Source: Burkholderiaceae bacterium
Lineage (GTDB): Bacteria > Pseudomonadota > Gammaproteobacteria > Burkholderiales > Burkholderiaceae_C
Assembly: GCA_004322085.1 (NCBI GenBank)
Contig: SCRR01000295.1
Coordinates: 1-50,258 of the forward strand
DNA: 50,258 bases
Direction of reading: 5' to 3'
The notes under the pieces are model-generated. The model ran no database searches, had not been told where the DNA came from, and saw only the letters and a list, made by a program, of their open reading frames with translations. Positions 34,667-43,852 of this stretch are shown in pieces. The translations under genes were made by a program, and so were the position numbers. Position 1 is the first letter of the stretch, and every line of letters starts with the position of its first letter.

Positions 34667-34857
34667 TGTCCCAATTGGAGCCGGCGCGGCCGCCTTCAGT
34701 TCCCTTGCCTGATGCCGGCGCAGCTGGCTCCCAGCCACCCTTTGCACACCGCAAGAATCCGCGAACCCGTGCGGGGGCAGCACGACCAAGATTGCAGCGG
34801 CGCGTTGAAGCAGTTTTGGGGTGAACACGCCGACTCCCTGCAGTGGTGGCTGGGGCA

Positions 34858-35442
34858 TCACATTTCCTTGCTGGCAAGCAAGTGTTCGATACGCCGGTCC
34901 GGCACCAGCCAGATCAACGCCACGAGGACGTACAGGCCCTCAGAAATCCATTGCGACCAGTAGGCCGTCGCAATGCCGATCAGGTACAGCACCGGCGACG
35001 CCTTGCCCTTCCAGTCGCTGCCGATGGCCCTCTTCAGCAGGGAATCCCGGCCTTGCGAGCCGATGATGATTTGCTGCAGTATCCAGTAGGCGATCGCCGC
35101 CATCAACAACACGACCCCATAGACGGCCGACGGCGCAGCGGCAAAGTGGTTCTCACCGGTCCATGCCGTCGCGAACGGAAACAGCGACAGCCAGAACAGC
35201 AGGTGCAGGTTGGCCCATAACATGGGCCCCGTCACGCTGCATACGGCATGCAGCATGTGATGGTGGTTGTTCCAGTAGATGCCGACATAGACGAAACTCA
35301 GCACATAGCTGAGGAACACCGGAACTAAAGGCACCAGCGCCTCCATGCCCTCGCCCTGTGGGACCTTGAGCTCCAGCACCATGATGGTGATGATGATCGC
35401 GATCACGCCGTCGCTGAACGCCTCGATCCTGCTTTTGCCCAT
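34858..35442 (-). CDS. TMEM175-like (DUF1211) membrane protein, putative potassium channel
   Basis: A 194 aa protein with six hydrophobic helices, started at MGKSRIEAFSDGVIAI (ATG 35442, G-rich site upstream). The RxxxFSDG motif in helix 1 is the hallmark of the TMEM175 family, whose bacterial members are single-repeat proteins that form tetrameric potassium channels. IYWNNHHHML in helix 3 and the final EGLYVLVALIWLVPDRR also fit. Ion selectivity here is inferred. Confidence 0.88.
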   Translation of the reverse strand: MGKSRIEAFSDGVIAIIITIMVLELKVPQGEGMEALVPLVPVFLSYVLSFVYVGIYWNNHHHMLHAVCSVTGPMLWANLHLLFWLSLFPFATAWTGENHFAAAPSAVYGVVLLMAAIAYWILQQIIIGSQGRDSLLKRAIGSDWKGKASPVLYLIGIATAYWSQWISEGLYVLVALIWLVPDRRIEHLLASKEM

Positions 35443-35553
35443 TCGTGTCCCCCCTCGGCCCCGAAAAACCCTCTTGGCCGTCAGATTGCGCCGGCGGCCG
35501 GCAAAAAGCAAGACTGTCAGGGCGTCACTCCCTGCGCGCGGGCTCGCCAAAAA

Positions 35554-35877
35554 TCAAAATTCCCGGGTCGCGTGGAGCACCTTCAAGACCTTGGCGTCGC
35601 TTTCGTATTTGCGCGCAAGATGAGCCCCATCGGAGTCCAGGCGACTGCATTTCCATTTTTTCAAAGCCACGTCAATTTCCTTCGCGCGATTCCGGTCGTA
35701 CACCGGCTCGCCCAGGAAATGCGAGCATTCGAAGGCCCGGCTGACGTACGAGGCCACGTCTTTCGGTTGCCCCAGCTTGAGCGCCTCGACGTCATCGGGT
35801 TCCTGCGAAAGAGCGGACGCGGTCGCAAACACGACGGACAATGCCAGTGCCACGACATAGGTGTCCTTGAAGCGCAC
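35554..35877 (-). CDS. Small exported hypothetical protein
   Basis: The GTG at 35877 gives 107 aa and places the start 8 bp after the VOC stop with GGAG upstream; the longer frame overlaps the VOC gene. Residues 1-24 are a Sec signal peptide (cleavage near ALS-QE). The mature part is charged and helical with two cysteines (FECSHFLGEP and KKWKCSRLD). Likely periplasmic. I do not recognise the family. Confidence 0.6.
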   Translation of the reverse strand: MRFKDTYVVALALSVVFATASALSQEPDDVEALKLGQPKDVASYVSRAFECSHFLGEPVYDRNRAKEIDVALKKWKCSRLDSDGAHLARKYESDAKVLKVLHATREF

Positions 35878-35885
35878 GACAGGTC

Positions 35886-36308
35886 TTACTCCGGAACCGG
35901 CCACTGGGGATTCCAGGCGACCTCCCACAAATGATGGTCCGGGTCCTGAAAATACCCAGCGTAACCGCCCCAGAACGTATCTTGCGCGGGCTTGACGATC
36001 ACGGCACCGGCGCCTTGAGCCTGCCGCATGACGGCGTCCACTTCGGCTTTCGACGCAACGTTGTGGCCGATGCTGAAGTCCGTGGTGCCGGGCGGCTCCA
36101 CCGGCAGCCCCGAATCCCGGGAGAGGCTCTTGCGCGGATAGATGGCGAGCTTGAGATGAGCTTGCAGATCAAAGAAGGCAACAGCGCCGTATTCGAACTC
36201 GGCGCCGACGATGCCCTGTGTTGCGAGACCCAGGCCATCGCGGTAGAAGCGCAGCGACCGCTCCAGATCCTCAACGCCGAGGGTGATCAGGCTGATTCGC
36301 GGCTTCAT
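35886..36308 (-). CDS. VOC (glyoxalase/bleomycin-resistance) family protein
   Basis: A 140 aa protein from ATG 36308, preceded by AAGGAG. It has the VOC fold with RISLITLGVEDLERSLRFYRDGLG and the C-terminal YAGYFQDPDHHLWEVAWNP carrying metal-ligand His/Glu. Family members are glyoxalases, dioxygenases or resistance proteins; substrate unknown. It is preceded by the MAPEG gene (20 bp) and followed by the small exported protein, probably one operon. Confidence 0.9.
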   Translation of the reverse strand: MKPRISLITLGVEDLERSLRFYRDGLGLATQGIVGAEFEYGAVAFFDLQAHLKLAIYPRKSLSRDSGLPVEPPGTTDFSIGHNVASKAEVDAVMRQAQGAGAVIVKPAQDTFWGGYAGYFQDPDHHLWEVAWNPQWPVPE

Positions 36309-36328
36309 CGGGCAACTCCTTGCGCTGG

Positions 36329-36739
36329 TCATTGAAGCAGCAGCACCCAACACCAGTACACGGCGATGATCATCTGCACGACGAAAGCGAGGAAGCGGAT
36401 GTTGACCGCCACGACGCTGAGCGACCAAAGGTGAGCACAAGACTGGACCAGGCGCGCCAGCAGGAGCCAGGGCGCGAGCACGTCGGTGATGCCGGCGCGA
36501 TTCGTCAGCAACGCCACGATCAAAAGCCCGCCAAAGATCGGCAAGCCCTCGATGCAATTGCCATGCACCCGCGCAAGACGCTGCATGAAGGGCGAAAGAT
36601 TGGCGTTGTCGGGTCTGAACTCAGGCCCTGCAATGGCGCCCTTCGCGACAAGCCGGGTGCGCAGAAGCTCCATCAATACGAGCAGGAGCAGCGCCCACGC
36701 GATCAGCAGCGTGAGAACCGTCGCGGATGCATTGGCCAT
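36329..36739 (-). CDS. MAPEG-family membrane protein
   Basis: A 136 aa protein with four transmembrane helices. The MAPEG signature region reads FMQRLARVHGNCIEGLPIFGGL, as in bacterial homologues of microsomal glutathione transferases. GGGGGAGG lies just upstream of ATG 36739. It may conjugate glutathione to hydrophobic compounds or reduce lipid peroxides. First gene of the MAPEG-VOC-exported protein set. Confidence 0.88.
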   Translation of the reverse strand: MANASATVLTLLIAWALLLLVLMELLRTRLVAKGAIAGPEFRPDNANLSPFMQRLARVHGNCIEGLPIFGGLLIVALLTNRAGITDVLAPWLLLARLVQSCAHLWSLSVVAVNIRFLAFVVQMIIAVYWCWVLLLQ

Positions 36740-36909
36740 TGGAACCTCCCCCGATAAAAATCAGTTGGCGACAAGGCGCGATGATGTCGTATCCGGGGCG
36801 GTTCGGCAAGACCGCCAACGCGGATGCCTTGCGCATAAAATCTTTGCGTTGCCGGCAGGAATGCAGCAGCAACCCGGCATTTACACCATTCATTTTTCGC
36901 TAGCCACCG

Positions 36910-37722
36910 ATGCCCTCCCGCCCGATCCGCTCCCAATACGAGGATTTCATGCGCCATGTGGACACGCACGGCACGGCCAAGACCGACCGCACCGGCACCG
37001 GCACGAAAAGCGTGTTCGGCTACCAGATGCGCTTTGACCTGAATGAGGGTTTTCCGCTGGTGACGACCAAGAAAGTGCACCTGCGCTCCATCATCCAGGA
37101 ACTGCTGTGGTTTCTGACCGGCTCGTCGAGCAACCACTGGCTGAAAGAGCGCGGCGTGACGATCTGGGATGAATGGGCCAGGCCCGATGGCGACCTGGGC
37201 CCGGTCTATGGCGTGCAGTGGCGCAGCTGGCCGACGCCGGACGGCGGTCATATCGACCAGATGGCCGAAGTCATCAAGACGCTCAAGACCAACCCTGATT
37301 CGCGCCGCATCATCGTGAGCGCCTGGAACGTGGCCGATCTCGACAAGATGGCGCTGATGCCCTGCCACGCCTTCTTTCAGTTCTATGTGGCGGACGGCCG
37401 CTTGAGCTGCCAGCTCTACCAGCGCAGTGCCGACATTTTCCTGGGCGTGCCGTTCAATATCGCAAGCTATGCGCTGCTCACGCACATGGTCGCGCAGCAG
37501 TGCGATCTAGTCGTGGGCGACTTCATCTGGACCGGCGGCGACTGCCACATCTACAACAACCATGCCGAGCAGGTCGCGCTGCAATTGAGCCGCGCACCCT
37601 ACCCTTACCCGACATTGCATATCAAACGCAAACCGGCTTCGATCTTCGAGTACGAGTACGAGGACTTCGAGGTGCTGGACTACCAGTGCCACGGCGCGAT
37701 CAAGGCACCGGTGGCGGTATGA
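36910..37722 (+). CDS. thyA: Thymidylate synthase
   Basis: A 270 aa enzyme with all ThyA blocks: [19 protein letters not shown], the catalytic Cys152 in [34 protein letters not shown], and GDCHIYNNH. It methylates dUMP to dTMP with methylenetetrahydrofolate. Its TGA overlaps the folA ATG, so dihydrofolate recycling is coupled. The 170 bp to the divergent MAPEG gene holds no clear promoter match. Confidence 0.97.
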   Translation: MPSRPIRSQYEDFMRHVDTHGTAKTDRTGTGTKSVFGYQMRFDLNEGFPLVTTKKVHLRSIIQELLWFLTGSSSNHWLKERGVTIWDEWARPDGDLGPVYGVQWRSWPTPDGGHIDQMAEVIKTLKTNPDSRRIIVSAWNVADLDKMALMPCHAFFQFYVADGRLSCQLYQRSADIFLGVPFNIASYALLTHMVAQQCDLVVGDFIWTGGDCHIYNNHAEQVALQLSRAPYPYPTLHIKRKPASIFEYEYEDFEVLDYQCHGAIKAPVAV

Positions 37723-38204
37723 AGCTGAGCCTGATTTTCGCGCGCGCCGCCAATGGGGTGATCGGCGCCCAAGGCGCGATGCCCTGGCATCTGCCGGAAG
37801 ACCTGGCGCACCTCAAGCGCACCACGCTGGGATTCCCGGTGATCATGGGGCGCAAGACCTGGGATTCGCTGCCACCCAAGTTTCGCCCGCTGCCAGGGCG
37901 CACCAACATCGTCGTCACGCGCCAGGCGAATTGGCATGAAAACGGTGCCAAGCCATTTACCAGTATTGAAAGTGCGCTCCGTTTTTGTGAGCAATTCGAA
38001 GATGTGTGGGTGATTGGCGGCGCACAGCTCTACGCACAGGCTCTGCCGCTCGCGCGGCGCGCGGTGATCACCGAAATCAACCAGGACTTCGATGGCGACA
38101 CTTTCGCGCCGGTCTTCGGCCCCGAGTGGCGCGAGACGGCGCGCGAGCCGCACGTCGCGGCCTCGGGCCTTCGCTACAGCTTCGTCACGCTGGAGCGGTC
38201 CTGA
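37719..38204 (+). CDS. folA: Dihydrofolate reductase
   Basis: A 161 aa enzyme starting at ATG 37719 (4 bp ATGA overlap with thyA). It has the active-site [12 protein letters not shown] (Asp/Glu region after MPWHLP), [12 protein letters not shown] and the NADPH loop [14 protein letters not shown]. It reduces dihydrofolate produced by ThyA. The stretch coding for residues about 69-95 (37925-38005) is visibly less GC-rich than its surroundings, but no repeat similarity was found. Confidence 0.96.
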   Translation: MKLSLIFARAANGVIGAQGAMPWHLPEDLAHLKRTTLGFPVIMGRKTWDSLPPKFRPLPGRTNIVVTRQANWHENGAKPFTSIESALRFCEQFEDVWVIGGAQLYAQALPLARRAVITEINQDFDGDTFAPVFGPEWRETAREPHVAASGLRYSFVTLERS

Positions 38205-38218
38205 TCCGAGTGTTCCGG

Positions 38219-38249
38219 GGGCCGGCCCGCGCGCCACCCGCGCCGGCCC
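38219..38249. terminator. GC-rich inverted repeat between convergent folA and thiolase genes
   Basis: GGGCCGGC (38219-38226) and GCCGGCCC (38242-38249), an 8 bp perfect stem with a 15 nt loop. It lies between the stops of folA (38204) and the thiolase gene (38270). No T-tract; it could act in both directions. Confidence 0.45.
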
Positions 38250-38269
38250 AGCCGCAGGCCGCTGAACTT

Positions 38270-39454
38270 TCAAAGCCGCTCGAACACCGCCGCGATGCCC
38301 TGCCCGCCGCCGATGCACATCGTGACCAGCGCATAGCGCCCACCGGTGCGGTGCAGTTCGTAGACCGCCTTGGTCGCCAGGAAGGCGCCCGAGCAGCCGA
38401 TCGGGTGACCCAGCGCGATCGCGCCGCCGTTCGGGTTGGTCTTCTTCATGTCGAGTTCGAGCCCGCGCGACACCGCAATGGCCTGCGCCGCGAAGGCTTC
38501 GTTGGACTCGATCACGTCCATCTGGTCCAGCGTCATGCCACCCTTCTTGAGCGCCAGCCTGGTGGCGGGGATCGGGCCCTCGCCCATGATGTCGTTGGGC
38601 ACACCAGCCACCGCGTAGGACACGAGCCGGGCCATCGGCTTGTGGCCCGCTGCAGCCGCCACGGTCGCGTCGGCCAGCACGAAGAAGGCCGCACCGTCGT
38701 TGATGCCCGAGGCATTGCCGGCCGTCACCGTGCCGTCCTTCTTGAAGGCCGGCTTCATCTTCGCCAGCGTCTCCATCGTCGTGTTGGGTTTCACGTGCTC
38801 GTCGGTATCGAAGGTGACCTCGCCCTTGCGCGTTTGCTTGACGATGGGCACGATCTGCGACTTGAAGCGGCCCTCGGCGATGGCCGCGGCAGCACGGCGG
38901 TGCGACTCAACCGCGAGCGCGTCCTGCTGCTCGCGCGTGATGCCCCACTTGGCCGCCAGGTTTTCCGCCGTAATACCCATGTGCCCCACGCCGAACGGGT
39001 CGGTCAAGGTTGCGACCATGGTGTCGATCATCTTGCTGTCGCCCATGCGCGCGCCGCTGCGCATCGCGGTGGACAGGTAGCCGCCGCGGCTCATCACCTC
39101 GATGCCGCCGCCGATACCGTAGTCGCAGTCACCCAGCAGGATGTTCTGCGCCGTCGTCACGATGCCCTGCAGGCCCGACGAACAGAGCCGGTTCACCGCC
39201 ATCGCGACCGACTCCATTGGCAGCCCGGCCTGAATCGACGCGACGCGCGCGACGTAGGCAAACCGGCTTTCAGTCGGAATAGTGTTGCCCACGGTCACGT
39301 AGTTGATCACCTTCGGGTCCACGCCGGAGCGCTTGACCGCTTCCTTCATCACGGTGCCGGCCAGGTCGGCGGGTTCGATGTCGGCGAGTGCCCCGCCGAA
39401 GGTACCGATCGCCGAACGGGCCGCACCCAGAACCACCACATCACGCTTGCTCAT
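38270..39454 (-). CDS. Acetyl-CoA acetyltransferase / beta-ketothiolase (BktB-like)
   Basis: A 394 aa thiolase with acyl-enzyme Cys91 (NRLCSSGLQ), His350 (GHPIGCSG) and Cys380 (MCIGGGQG). The sequence is close to BktB-type enzymes of Cupriavidus (TFDTDEHV, GNASG.NDGAA). It condenses two acyl-CoAs or cleaves 3-ketoacyl-CoA. A phasin-family gene lies upstream on the same strand, so a polyhydroxyalkanoate role is likely. Confidence 0.93.
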   Translation of the reverse strand: MSKRDVVVLGAARSAIGTFGGALADIEPADLAGTVMKEAVKRSGVDPKVINYVTVGNTIPTESRFAYVARVASIQAGLPMESVAMAVNRLCSSGLQGIVTTAQNILLGDCDYGIGGGIEVMSRGGYLSTAMRSGARMGDSKMIDTMVATLTDPFGVGHMGITAENLAAKWGITREQQDALAVESHRRAAAAIAEGRFKSQIVPIVKQTRKGEVTFDTDEHVKPNTTMETLAKMKPAFKKDGTVTAGNASGINDGAAFFVLADATVAAAAGHKPMARLVSYAVAGVPNDIMGEGPIPATRLALKKGGMTLDQMDVIESNEAFAAQAIAVSRGLELDMKKTNPNGGAIALGHPIGCSGAFLATKAVYELHRTGGRYALVTMCIGGGQGIAAVFERL

Positions 39455-39504
39455 GCTAACTCTCCTTGAGAACTGAATTCAGAAAATCGACAGGGTCGTG
39501 CCGG

Positions 39505-39533
39505 GGCCGCAGTGCATCTCGAAATGCGCGGCC
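39505..39533 (-). terminator. Possible terminator hairpin after the phasin gene
   Basis: GGCCGC and GCAT pair with ATGC and GCGGCC (39505-39533), with a 3 nt bulge, 18 bp after the phasin stop on the minus strand. No T-tract. Confidence 0.35.
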
Positions 39534-39550
39534 GCGCCTCGGGCAGACGC

Positions 39551-39970
39551 CTACTTGGGATGCATCATCTTCTTGATTTCTTCCACACTCTGCGCCGCGC
39601 GCCGCGTGAGGCCGGCCATCGCATCGGCCTGCGATTTGCGCGCCAACTCGGCCATTTCCTTCATATCGACCAGCGTCTTCTTCCATGCATCGCGCGCCAG
39701 TTCGGCCTGCTTTTTCGGGTCGGGCAACCCCCCCTTGCGGGACGCAGCCTCCTTGACAGCTTCCTGAATCCCCTGCATGGCCTGCGTCAGCATCTCAGTC
39801 TGCTTGTGGGCGAGTGCCTGCATGGACTCGTAGGCCGCCTTGTTGGCCTCGACCAGCGCCTCGATATCCTTGCGCCGTGCCTCGACGATGGCCGCCAGAT
39901 CGACACCGGGCAGCTTGAACTGCTCAATCATTTTGGTCACGTCGCCGAACGGATTGGAATCCTTTGCCAT
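39551..39970 (-). CDS. Phasin-family protein
   Basis: A 139 aa, highly charged, almost wholly helical protein without cysteine or signal peptide. The pattern FKLPGVDLAAIVEARRKDIEALVEANKAAYESMQAL is typical of the short phasin family that coats polyhydroxyalkanoate granules. It is followed, 97 bp downstream, by the thiolase gene. The 168 bp to the GntR gene holds no recognisable element. Confidence 0.85.
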   Translation of the reverse strand: MAKDSNPFGDVTKMIEQFKLPGVDLAAIVEARRKDIEALVEANKAAYESMQALAHKQTEMLTQAMQGIQEAVKEAASRKGGLPDPKKQAELARDAWKKTLVDMKEMAELARKSQADAMAGLTRRAAQSVEEIKKMMHPK

Positions 39971-40138
39971 GTCATTCTCCTCATCGGATGGTTGGTTGGG
40001 AGCGGATCGGCGACTGTGTCAGGCGACAGCATTGGGGCATGCCGGCGCAGCAAAAGCCACCGTTTCGATTATCGCCTTTCCAGCCACCATGGGATGGCAG
40101 GACCGCGGCGCTAACAGCAGCACCCCGGCTACGGGTGA

Positions 40139-40822
40139 TCAGGGTACAAGGTGCTTTTCGATCATGTGGCTGACACAGCCTTGCACGTGCTGCGTGAGAG
40201 TCTTCTGGGCACCCTTCCAGTCCCGCTTGAGTGCGCAGTCCAGCAGGTGGCTATGCTCGCCGGCGGCGATACCGCCGCGGTACACGGCCGCCACCATCTG
40301 ATAGCGCAAGTACCTGTCATAAATCACTGCATGGGTCTCCAGCAGCACCCGCGAGCCGCAGGCGGATATCAGCGCATGATGAAATTCGCGGTCGTATTCC
40401 TTCCAGGCCTGTGCCTGCGACATCTCGCCCGCCCGCATGCGCAGTTCCATCGACGCCAGCTTGTGATGGGCTGCAACAACGTCGCCCTCCCACTCCATGT
40501 CCCCGGACTCGAATGATTCGCGCAAGGCATGCGATTCCAGCAGACAGCGCATCGCGGCCACTTCACGCAGGTTGGCCGCCGAGATTGGCGTGACCTGAAA
40601 GCCGCGGGACCCTTCTGCAACGATCAGGCCTTCCGAGGACAGCCGGTTCAGGTTCTCGCGCAAGGTCCCGACGCTGGTCTCGTAGGCCTCACGCATGCGA
40701 TCGAGCGTCAGTCGCTCTCCGGGCAGAAGTCGCCCGCAGACAATGTCCGCACGTATGCGCAGGTAAGTCTTCTCCCCGACCGTCGCGGTACGCCGAGATT
40801 CGTCCAGCATTGCCTGTTCCAT
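40139..40822 (-). CDS. GntR/FadR-type regulator (FCD domain)
   Basis: A 227 aa protein from ATG 40822; the frame is open to 40876 and ATG 40810 is also possible. The N-terminal winged helix-turn-helix has TYLRIRADIVCGRLLPGERLTLDRM and VGTLRENLNRLSSEGLIVAEG. The C-terminal FCD domain has metal-ligand-like residues in EYDREFHHALI and GEHSHLLDCAL. Such regulators usually repress a neighbouring catabolic or transport operon until an organic acid binds. It is divergent from the TRAP operon, where a palindrome overlaps the promoter. Confidence 0.9.
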   Translation of the reverse strand: MEQAMLDESRRTATVGEKTYLRIRADIVCGRLLPGERLTLDRMREAYETSVGTLRENLNRLSSEGLIVAEGSRGFQVTPISAANLREVAAMRCLLESHALRESFESGDMEWEGDVVAAHHKLASMELRMRAGEMSQAQAWKEYDREFHHALISACGSRVLLETHAVIYDRYLRYQMVAAVYRGGIAAGEHSHLLDCALKRDWKGAQKTLTQHVQGCVSHMIEKHLVP

Positions 40823-40904
40823 TTCATGGTGCGCCGCGTCATGCGTGGCCGACGCCCATTCATGATACGCCAACACCCAGCGTATGACCGATCGTTAGCC
40901 CGAA

Positions 40905-40933
40905 TTGCAATCATTCAATAAACCGGATATTGT
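40905..40933 (+). promoter_or_regulatory. Promoter of the TRAP operon
   Basis: TTGCAA (40905-40910) and TATTGT (40928-40933) with a 17 bp spacer, 61 bp upstream of the dctP-like start codon. Confidence 0.5.
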
Positions 40934-40936
40934 CCG
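40924..40936. promoter_or_regulatory. Candidate GntR operator overlapping the -10 box
   Basis: CGGATATTGTCCG is a 13 bp near-palindrome (CGGA / TCCG arms) placed on the -10 element, where repressor binding would block transcription. A second weaker one, GAATTGCAATCATTC, overlaps the -35 at 40903-40917. Confidence 0.4.
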
Positions 40937-40993
40937 ATGAAGCCATCCGCCAATGCGGGTGTTATATGTCCATTCAAACTGAGGAGAGCATCG

Positions 40994-41980
40994 ATGATGT
41001 CGCCAATCTCACGCCGGACCGTGCTGCAAACCGGTGCCTCGGCACTGGCACTGGCCGGCACGCCGCCCCTGTGGGCCCAAGGCACGATGAAAATGCGCCT
41101 GAGCACGGCGTTCACCGAGCAGGATTTGCGATCTGACGCCTACAAGGCGTTCGGCGCAGCCATGAAGGGCGATTTCCAGCTCGAACCGTACTGGGGCAAC
41201 ACCCTGTTCAAGCAGGGCACCGAACTCGTTGCACTGCAGCGGGGCAACCTCGAGATGGCCAACCTCGCGCCACAGGACATCTCCAAGCAGCTACCTGCCT
41301 GGTCGCTGCTGACTTCGGCCTACCTGTTCCGCGACGTCGCCCACCTTCAAAAAACGTTCAAGAGCGACATCGGTCGCGAGTTCATCAAGATGGCACGCGA
41401 CCAGCTCGGCATTGAAGTGATCACACCGGTCTACTTCGGCGCGCGTCAGGTCAACCTCAAGCCCGACCGGGTGATCCACACGCCGGCCGACCTGGCGGGC
41501 ATCAAGCTGCGCATGCCTCCGGGCGAGTTCTGGCAGTTTCTGGGCGAGTCGATCGGCGTCAATCCGACGCCGGTGGCTTTTGCCGAGGTCTACACCGCGT
41601 TGCAGACAGGGGCCATCGATGGCCAGGACAATCCGCTGCTTTTGAGCAAACTGATGAAGTTCGACGAGGTGACAACGCAGTTCGTCCTGACCAGCCACGT
41701 CATCGGCTTCGATGTGATGACGGTCTCGTCGAAGGCCTGGAACGCGCTCAAGCCTGATCAGCAGACGCGGTTTCGCGCTGCGGCCGACAAGGCGATCGAC
41801 GACTACACCGTCAAGTTCGAGGGCAAGGAGGGCGAGGTTGTCGCCGCACTGAAGGCCGAAGGCAAGAAGGTCTACACGCCCGACGTGAAAGCCTTCCGGA
41901 CCTTCGCGCAAAAGCGCTACCTTGACAAGTACGGTCGTGACTGGCCGAAAGGCGCTCTGGAGCAAATCAACGCGCTGTAG
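40994..41980 (+). CDS. TRAP transporter solute-binding protein (DctP family), Tat-exported
   Basis: A 328 aa protein from ATG 40994 with GAGGAGAG upstream. Residues 1-29 are a twin-arginine signal (SRRTVLQTG, then a hydrophobic run and WAQG). DctP features are VALQRGNLEMANLAPQDI, the ligand-arginine strand LAGIKLRMPPGEFW, and VYTALQTGAIDGQDNPL. It captures an organic acid in the periplasm for the DctQ-DctM pair encoded next. The AroQ-like enzyme at the operon end suggests a cyclic acid such as quinate, shikimate or a relative. Confidence 0.92.
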   Translation: MMSPISRRTVLQTGASALALAGTPPLWAQGTMKMRLSTAFTEQDLRSDAYKAFGAAMKGDFQLEPYWGNTLFKQGTELVALQRGNLEMANLAPQDISKQLPAWSLLTSAYLFRDVAHLQKTFKSDIGREFIKMARDQLGIEVITPVYFGARQVNLKPDRVIHTPADLAGIKLRMPPGEFWQFLGESIGVNPTPVAFAEVYTALQTGAIDGQDNPLLLSKLMKFDEVTTQFVLTSHVIGFDVMTVSSKAWNALKPDQQTRFRAAADKAIDDYTVKFEGKEGEVVAALKAEGKKVYTPDVKAFRTFAQKRYLDKYGRDWPKGALEQINAL

Positions 41981-41995
41981 TCTGGCCCCGTTTTA

Positions 41996-42532
41996 ATGTC
42001 TGACCTCTTCGCGCCGCCAGACGGCAGGTCGAGAGTCGCGCGCTGGCTTGGGCAGCGCGCCGACAACGTCACCGTGGCGTTGATGGCCATCATGTTCGTG
42101 TCGTTCCTGTTGCAGATCGTGTTCCGCTATGCGCTGGACCGGCCGCTCGGCTGGACCGAAGAGATCACGGTGCTGTGCTGGGTGTGGGTCGTCCTGTGGG
42201 GCGAGTCGTTCATCATTGCGGATGCCGACGAGGTGCGCTTCGATATCCTCTATAACCTCGTTCCACGCTCGGTACGGCGCGTCTTCACGATAGTTTCCAG
42301 CCTCGCTCTGGTCGTGTTGATGGCGCTTTCGTTGCCGGCCACATGGCGCTATGTCGAGTTCATGCATCGCGAGCACTCGGCGTACCTGCGTATTCCGTTT
42401 GACTACCTCTATTCCATTTACGTAGTGTTCGCGCTCATGTGCATCGTGCGCCAGGCACGAGTGGCGTGGCGAGCCTGGCATGGCAAATTGCCCGAGAGCC
42501 CCGGCGACGTGGCAGGAGACCGTTTCGAATGA
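41996..42532 (+). CDS. TRAP transporter small permease (DctQ family)
   Basis: A 178 aa protein with four transmembrane helices; LGWTEEITVLCWVWVVLWGESFIIADADEVRFDIL is the DctQ signature. It forms the membrane unit with DctM. It begins 15 bp after the solute-binding gene and its TGA overlaps the dctM-like ATG by 4 bp. Confidence 0.92.
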   Translation: MSDLFAPPDGRSRVARWLGQRADNVTVALMAIMFVSFLLQIVFRYALDRPLGWTEEITVLCWVWVVLWGESFIIADADEVRFDILYNLVPRSVRRVFTIVSSLALVVLMALSLPATWRYVEFMHREHSAYLRIPFDYLYSIYVVFALMCIVRQARVAWRAWHGKLPESPGDVAGDRFE

Positions 42533-43830
42533 TGGGCGTGTCACCTTTTCTGATGTGCGTGATCATTCTGGTCGCGCTCGCGCTGGCCGGCCTGCCGATC
42601 GCGCTTTCGATGATCGGCGCGTCGGTCTTCTACCTGTTTGCGGCGGGCCTCGACCCCGGCACCGCCGCCGAGCAAATTCTCAACGGCTTATACAACAGCT
42701 ACGTTCTGCTTGCGGTGCCGTTGTTCATCCTCGCAGCCGATCTGATGAATACGGGCAGCCTCACCGACCGGCTTCTGAAGTTCTGTCTGATGCTCGTCGG
42801 ACGCTTCAGGGGCGGCCTCGGGCACGTCAACGTTGTCTCCAACATCATCTTCGCAGGCATGTCGGGTTCGGCGATCGCCGATGCAGTGGGCATCGGGCGC
42901 ATCATCATCGGCATGATGACGCGCGGCGGCAAGTATCCGGTCGCGTACGCGGCCGCGATCACCGCGTCGGCAGCGATCATCGGTCCGATCATCCCGCCAT
43001 CGATCCCGATGGTGATCTACGCCCTCGTCTCCAACGCCTCAATCGGTTATCTCTTCCTTGGCGGCGTGGTCCCGGGGCTGCTGCTGGGTCTGGCGTTCAT
43101 GGTAATGAATGCTGTCATCTCCCGGCGCCGCAACTACCCCGTCGAACCCCCGGTGAAGTTGCGCGAGGTTCCGCGTGCGACGTTCGAGGCCATTCCGGCG
43201 CTGCTGCTGCCCGTCGTCCTGCTGGTCGGCATTTACGGCGGCGTGATGACGCCCACGGAAGGTGCCGCTGCCGCCGCGGCCTACGCGTTATTTGCCGCTG
43301 CAGTGATTTATCGCGCGATCACGCCGCGCCAGCTTTACGAAGTATTGCTCTCCAGCGGCAAGGCGACCACTTCGGTGGGCATGCTGATCGCCGGCGCACT
43401 GGCTTTCAACTATGTCGTGACGGCCGAAAACATTCCTGTCAGCGTGCAACACTTCATCCAGGGCTTTCACCTGTCTCAAGTCGGCTTTTTGCTGCTCGTG
43501 AATGCCATCTTGCTGATTCTGGGCTGCCTGCTCGAAGGCACGACGATCCTGCTCATCATCGTGCCGATCTTCATCCCCACCGTAAATGCGCTGGGCATAG
43601 ACACCGTGCACTTCGGCGTCGTCGTGGTCGTCAACATCATGATCGGTCTGGTGACGCCACCGTTCGGGCTGCTACTGTTCATTGTGGCCAACATGACGCG
43701 CCAGCCGCTGAGCGCGATCGTGCGCGAGTGCGTGCCTTTCATCCTCGCAGCGATTGCCATGCTCGCGGTGATCACATTTGTGCCGGAGACCGTCTTGTGG
43801 CTGCCGCGACTCATGGGCTACAAGGGTTGA
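42529..43830 (+). CDS. TRAP transporter large permease (DctM family)
   Basis: A 433 aa protein with about 12 helices started at ATG 42529. Conserved blocks are NIIFAGMSGSAIADAVGIGRIIIGMM, IIPPSIPMVIYAL, MTPTEGAAAAAAYALF and the late VTPPFGLLLFIVANM. It is the sodium-driven channel subunit of the TRAP system. The AroQ-like gene starts 22 bp after its stop. Confidence 0.95.
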   Translation: MMGVSPFLMCVIILVALALAGLPIALSMIGASVFYLFAAGLDPGTAAEQILNGLYNSYVLLAVPLFILAADLMNTGSLTDRLLKFCLMLVGRFRGGLGHVNVVSNIIFAGMSGSAIADAVGIGRIIIGMMTRGGKYPVAYAAAITASAAIIGPIIPPSIPMVIYALVSNASIGYLFLGGVVPGLLLGLAFMVMNAVISRRRNYPVEPPVKLREVPRATFEAIPALLLPVVLLVGIYGGVMTPTEGAAAAAAYALFAAAVIYRAITPRQLYEVLLSSGKATTSVGMLIAGALAFNYVVTAENIPVSVQHFIQGFHLSQVGFLLLVNAILLILGCLLEGTTILLIIVPIFIPTVNALGIDTVHFGVVVVVNIMIGLVTPPFGLLLFIVANMTRQPLSAIVRECVPFILAAIAMLAVITFVPETVLWLPRLMGYKG

Positions 43831-43852
43831 CCCCGGTTCTGGAGGACGCCAC

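Noticed and set aside
37925-38005. Lower-GC stretch inside folA
   Set aside because: It was tested by eye as another copy of the dispersed repeat but shows no alignment, and the encoded residues fit dihydrofolate reductase.
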